Position numbers and translations under genes: made by a program. From NCBI GenBank assembly GCA_014904985.1, contig MU128942.1:124001-188000 (forward strand): 64,000 nt of DNA, in the 5' to 3' direction. The DNA comes from Hydnum rufescens UP504. Its lineage: Eukaryota > Basidiomycota > Agaricomycetes > Cantharellales > Hydnaceae. The notes under the pieces were generated by a model. That model did not search any database and was not told where the DNA came from. It saw only the letters and a list, made by a program, of their open reading frames with translations. Shown here piece by piece: positions 61,037-64,000 of the stretch; position 1 is the stretch's first letter; every line of letters begins with the position of its first letter.

Positions 61037-64000
61037 ATGACATCCAAAGACCCGCCAAACCCACCCCCAGCGGACATGCGCAAAGTGCATATTTCAGGCA
61101 TGCTATCTACTTACAGAGTAGCAATTCGCATCTAACAAATCTAGGTGGCCCTCACGACAGAGGCCAGATGCAGCAGTCATCTTCTACGTACGTGGAACAA
61201 TATCGCCTTCACTTCACCATCCAGCCACCCGCTACCGTCACTGGACTTCGCTCGCCAAGGTCAGACTACATCAAGGCAACACATCATGCTGTGGTGTGGA
61301 AGGATCCCTTCGGGGATGACTTGTAGGTCTCCTCCACGCATATGTGCTTCCTCGTCCGTTATTCAAGTTCATATTCTCTCGGTAGCATGGTGACTCCGAC
61401 ACCTATCGATTCCAGAGTGGCGATAGATTTGTACGAGCGCCGTTTTGGGCGTTCGGGGCGGATCGTCGCATCGTGTTCTTTGGATCTCTCCTCCACAACA
61501 GGAAATGGTGAACCAGCTCATATTTATGTGATAAGAGGGCTACGCTCACCCATCAGTGCAGAAATCCGCCTCGATCTTAAAGATGCCGCGAACGACAAAT
61601 TCGGAGTGTTGTCAATATGCGTGGAATCCTCTCTCAATGCTTGGCAGCCCTTGTTGAGTCGACTCAGTGCACTTGTGAAAGTTGCTGATGCGGTCGTCGA
61701 GGCACGTTTCATCCTAAATTATTTGAGCCCTGAGACCACTAAGAAGTATTTACACGCAGGTCCACCCTTGGATCAAGCTAGCATGGGGAGTCGTCTCGGC
61801 AGCGTATAGAGTACGACAGGAATCAGGTTCTGTGTCTGTATACTCTCTGACTGGTGTTTCATTAGGTTCCTTCCCCCAGAGTGATCGAGACGTCAAAGTG
61901 ATGGGTTTGGTCCAGACTATGGCGGAGAGCTGTTCCTTTGCCGACGAAGCCGAGGGCTTGAAGGGGCGCTCAAAAACAGATCAAGTCGTCATCAACCAAA
62001 TACTGTGCCAAATAATGGAATGCGCGTATTTCATTCGGGACTATTGCAGGGACAAGTCCTTTGGTATGTGGAATCCCCTATGTCCTGTTTGCTCCAAGGC
62101 TGACCCCGGTGAGTCGCAGCCTATCGCACTGTGAAGTACACGGTCTCTCTCATGGATGCACGGATCGATAACTACAAGGAGACCCTTGAGAGTCTCAGGC
62201 GGAATCTGATTGATCGTGCTAATATACAATGCACCGTCGTTACCCATCGAGTCTTGGACATTGTGACTGAAGTCCGTAAGTGTTTCTTGTATGCTTTCGG
62301 TTAAAGTCTAGGTTCTAAGATGATTCACAGGGGACTTGCAAGTGCTGAGCGAACTGAAATACACCCCGGAGGCCCATCATGATCTAGATCAAGAGTGTTT
62401 GCCAGGCACACGTACTAAGATCATCGAGGCTATAGTGCGTTGGGCTGTTGGAGCGGATACACCGTCGGTTGATGCGAGTGATTCGATAAGATTGAGCTCT
62501 AACGACTCGTCTCGTGTGCTTTGGTTGTGTGGGGTGGCGGGTGCGGGGAAATCGTCGATCCTTCGCTCATGCGCAAAACGCATTTCTGAGCTTGAACGCA
62601 TGGGGTCGTACTACGGCTTCGACAAAAATCAGCCCCTGGCAAACCTGACCAACCTATTCAGTACGATCGCTCGAGATCTCGCGGACCTGGACAAGTCGCG
62701 GAAGCAGCGCCTGGTGGATGCTGTCAAGGAGGAGACCGCGATACGAAGAACGCTTGACTGCAAACTGCAGTTCCAGCACTTCATCAAGAAATCATTCGAG
62801 GATGACCAGGCCCTTGGGGAGACCATTGTTTTCCTCGACGCGTTTAATGAATCTGGGGACGTTCAGGCTCGTGCCAATGCGCTCGCGATTTTAACAAAGC
62901 GAGCGTCAGAACTCCCTTCGGGTCTTCGAATCATAGTGACTTCGAGATATGAGCCCGATATTCAAAATGCGTTGCAGTCTCCGCGATCACCTGGGGTTGA
63001 TCTCATGCTTATGGACGACATCCCAACTCATCAGACCCTGCGCGACATTGAAGCGTATATACACAATGAACTCCATGACGTGACTGAATTCCGAGAGGCG
63101 GAGTTCCAGACGCAGCTGAGCGCGCTCATTCGGAGGGCTGGAACATCGTTTCAGTGGGCTGCTACTGCCTGTCGGTTTATTTGTGGTGGCAGTGATGCTG
63201 GCGCCGACCCGCGGGACCAGATTCGGGCGGTGCTACGTGCTGATGAAGGGCTATATGCGCTCTACAACACCGTAATGAAGGAGCACTGTAATCCATCGCA
63301 TGAGATGGAAGTAAAACAAGTCAAGTCAATCCTAGGCCGAATCATATGCAGTCAGGAGCCTTTATCATTGCATGCTCTTGTTCACCTAGTTCCACCCGAC
63401 TCTATCCTCACTCCAGATGACATGTGGACACAACGACGAATTGTGAAGCATCTTGCCTCGCTCCTCAGTGGTACGCACAGTGATCATGAGCCGATCGTGC
63501 CCCTCCACTCGTCTTATCGGGATTTCTTGTGTAACCCGGAGCATAATAAAGATTTCTACATCAACCAAGATGAAGCAAATCAGGGCATGGCTCAGGCATG
63601 CTTCCATGTGATGGGCCAGACCTTGACATTCAATATCTGTCAACTTCCGACGTCATTCCTTCGCAATGTTGACATCCCTGATATTACTGGTCTTTGCAAG
63701 AAGCACATCCCTGATCATCTGTCTTATGCTTGTCAATTCTGGGCTTTCCATGTGTCTGCAACACCTGGTGGTGAGGTTCCTCAGAAACACATGAAGTCAT
63801 TCTTTCAGAAGGACTTCCTGCCCTGGTTGGAAGTGATGAGTCTCACACAGAGGTCCCCTCAAACTGCATTAGCCTTGCTCAACACCTCTCATGTAAGCAT
63901 AACTCCAATGCCATCAGATGCTGAGGCTGTGGGCTGATTCTTACAATGCATTTCCCAGATGGATGTGGACCTTGTTGAGTTGCAACATGATGCAAAACAA
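61037..64000 (+). CDS. C2-NACHT STAND NTPase, cut by the window edge
   Basis: A fungal STAND-type protein of the NWD class. The likely start at 61037 (MTSKDPPNPPPADMRKVHIS) leads into a C2-like beta region (YRLHFTIQPPATVTG, YIKATHHAVVWKDPFGDD, then AHIYVIRGL). A helical domain follows (LNAWQPLLSRLSALVKVADA, KTDQVVINQILCQIMECAYF). The NACHT domain starts near 62340: RTKIIEAIVRWA, Walker A LWLCGVAGAGKSSI, Walker B-like ETIVFLDAFNES, sensor-like LRIIVTSRYEPDI, then winged-helix regions (LGRIICSQEPLSLHALVHLV, VPLHSSYRDFLCN). A GT-AG intron at about 63895-63957 leads to a new exon that runs off the window. WD40 or similar repeats are expected beyond, by family analogy. Such proteins act in fungal self/non-self or stress responses; that role is inferred. 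Confidence 0.82.

Overview
The window is nuclear DNA of a filamentous basidiomycete, most likely an Agaricomycete. The evidence is short GT-AG introns (about 45-80 nt) in nearly every gene, a GT4-type trehalose phosphorylase, a membrane-anchored GH9 endoglucanase, an F-box-like protein and a C2-NACHT STAND protein. Placement below class is not possible from the sequence alone.

Layout. 2.4-4.55 kb: HSF-type transcription factor (-), followed by about 5 kb with no supported gene. 9.6-11.3 kb: Golgi TVP38/VTT-domain protein (-). 12.1-14.9 kb: trehalose phosphorylase (-). 16.5-18.9 kb: GH9 endoglucanase with C-terminal anchor (+). 19.1-22.5 kb: sulfite reductase flavoprotein subunit MET10 (-). 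23.4-24.9 kb: Cwc21/SRRM2-type splicing factor (+). 25.2-27.2 kb: mitochondrial PPR-like protein (-), head-to-head with the actin-related protein ARP4 (27.2-29.1 kb, +). 29.6-30.3 kb: riboflavin kinase (+). 31.0-31.7 kb: DUF2423 protein (+). 32.1-32.8 kb: a TIR-bounded element. 33.3-34.5 kb: F-box-like protein (+). 34.7-36.7 kb: DUF4139 protein (-). 37.2-38.4 kb: CK1-like kinase with several frame breaks (-). 39.4-40.5 kb: HAC1/XBP1-like bZIP factor (-). 41.8-43.5 kb: Tat-SF1/Cus2 splicing factor (-). 43.7-46.0 kb: lysyl-tRNA synthetase (-). 46.4-47.5 kb: unassigned gene (-). 49.3-51.3 kb: PRMT1 (-). 54.3-54.9 kb: small secreted protein (-). 56.4-57.7 kb: secreted repeat precursor built from micro-exons (+). 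59.6-60.0 kb: BRI3-like membrane protein (+). 61.0 kb to the right edge: C2-NACHT protein (+, cut off).

Most of the window is housekeeping. The locus that stands out is 56,432-57,685. After a signal-peptide exon, at least nine consecutive 36-48 nt phase-0 exons each begin with Arg and nearly all end in Lys, so each splice junction recreates a dibasic (KR or RR) kexin site. The gene reads as a kexin-processed peptide precursor in which one exon equals one peptide. A second small secreted gene 1.6 kb away, on the other strand, also has only phase-0 introns and shares a short motif.

A second theme is sequence quality. Several well-conserved genes, including the essential lysyl-tRNA synthetase, change frame by exactly one base, mostly at short homopolymers, and resume the correct family reading at once. 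These are better read as assembly indels than as pseudogenes, and gene models here should allow for them. The bZIP factor carries a hairpin with a CNGCNGN loop of the kind cut by IRE1, placed just after the zipper.
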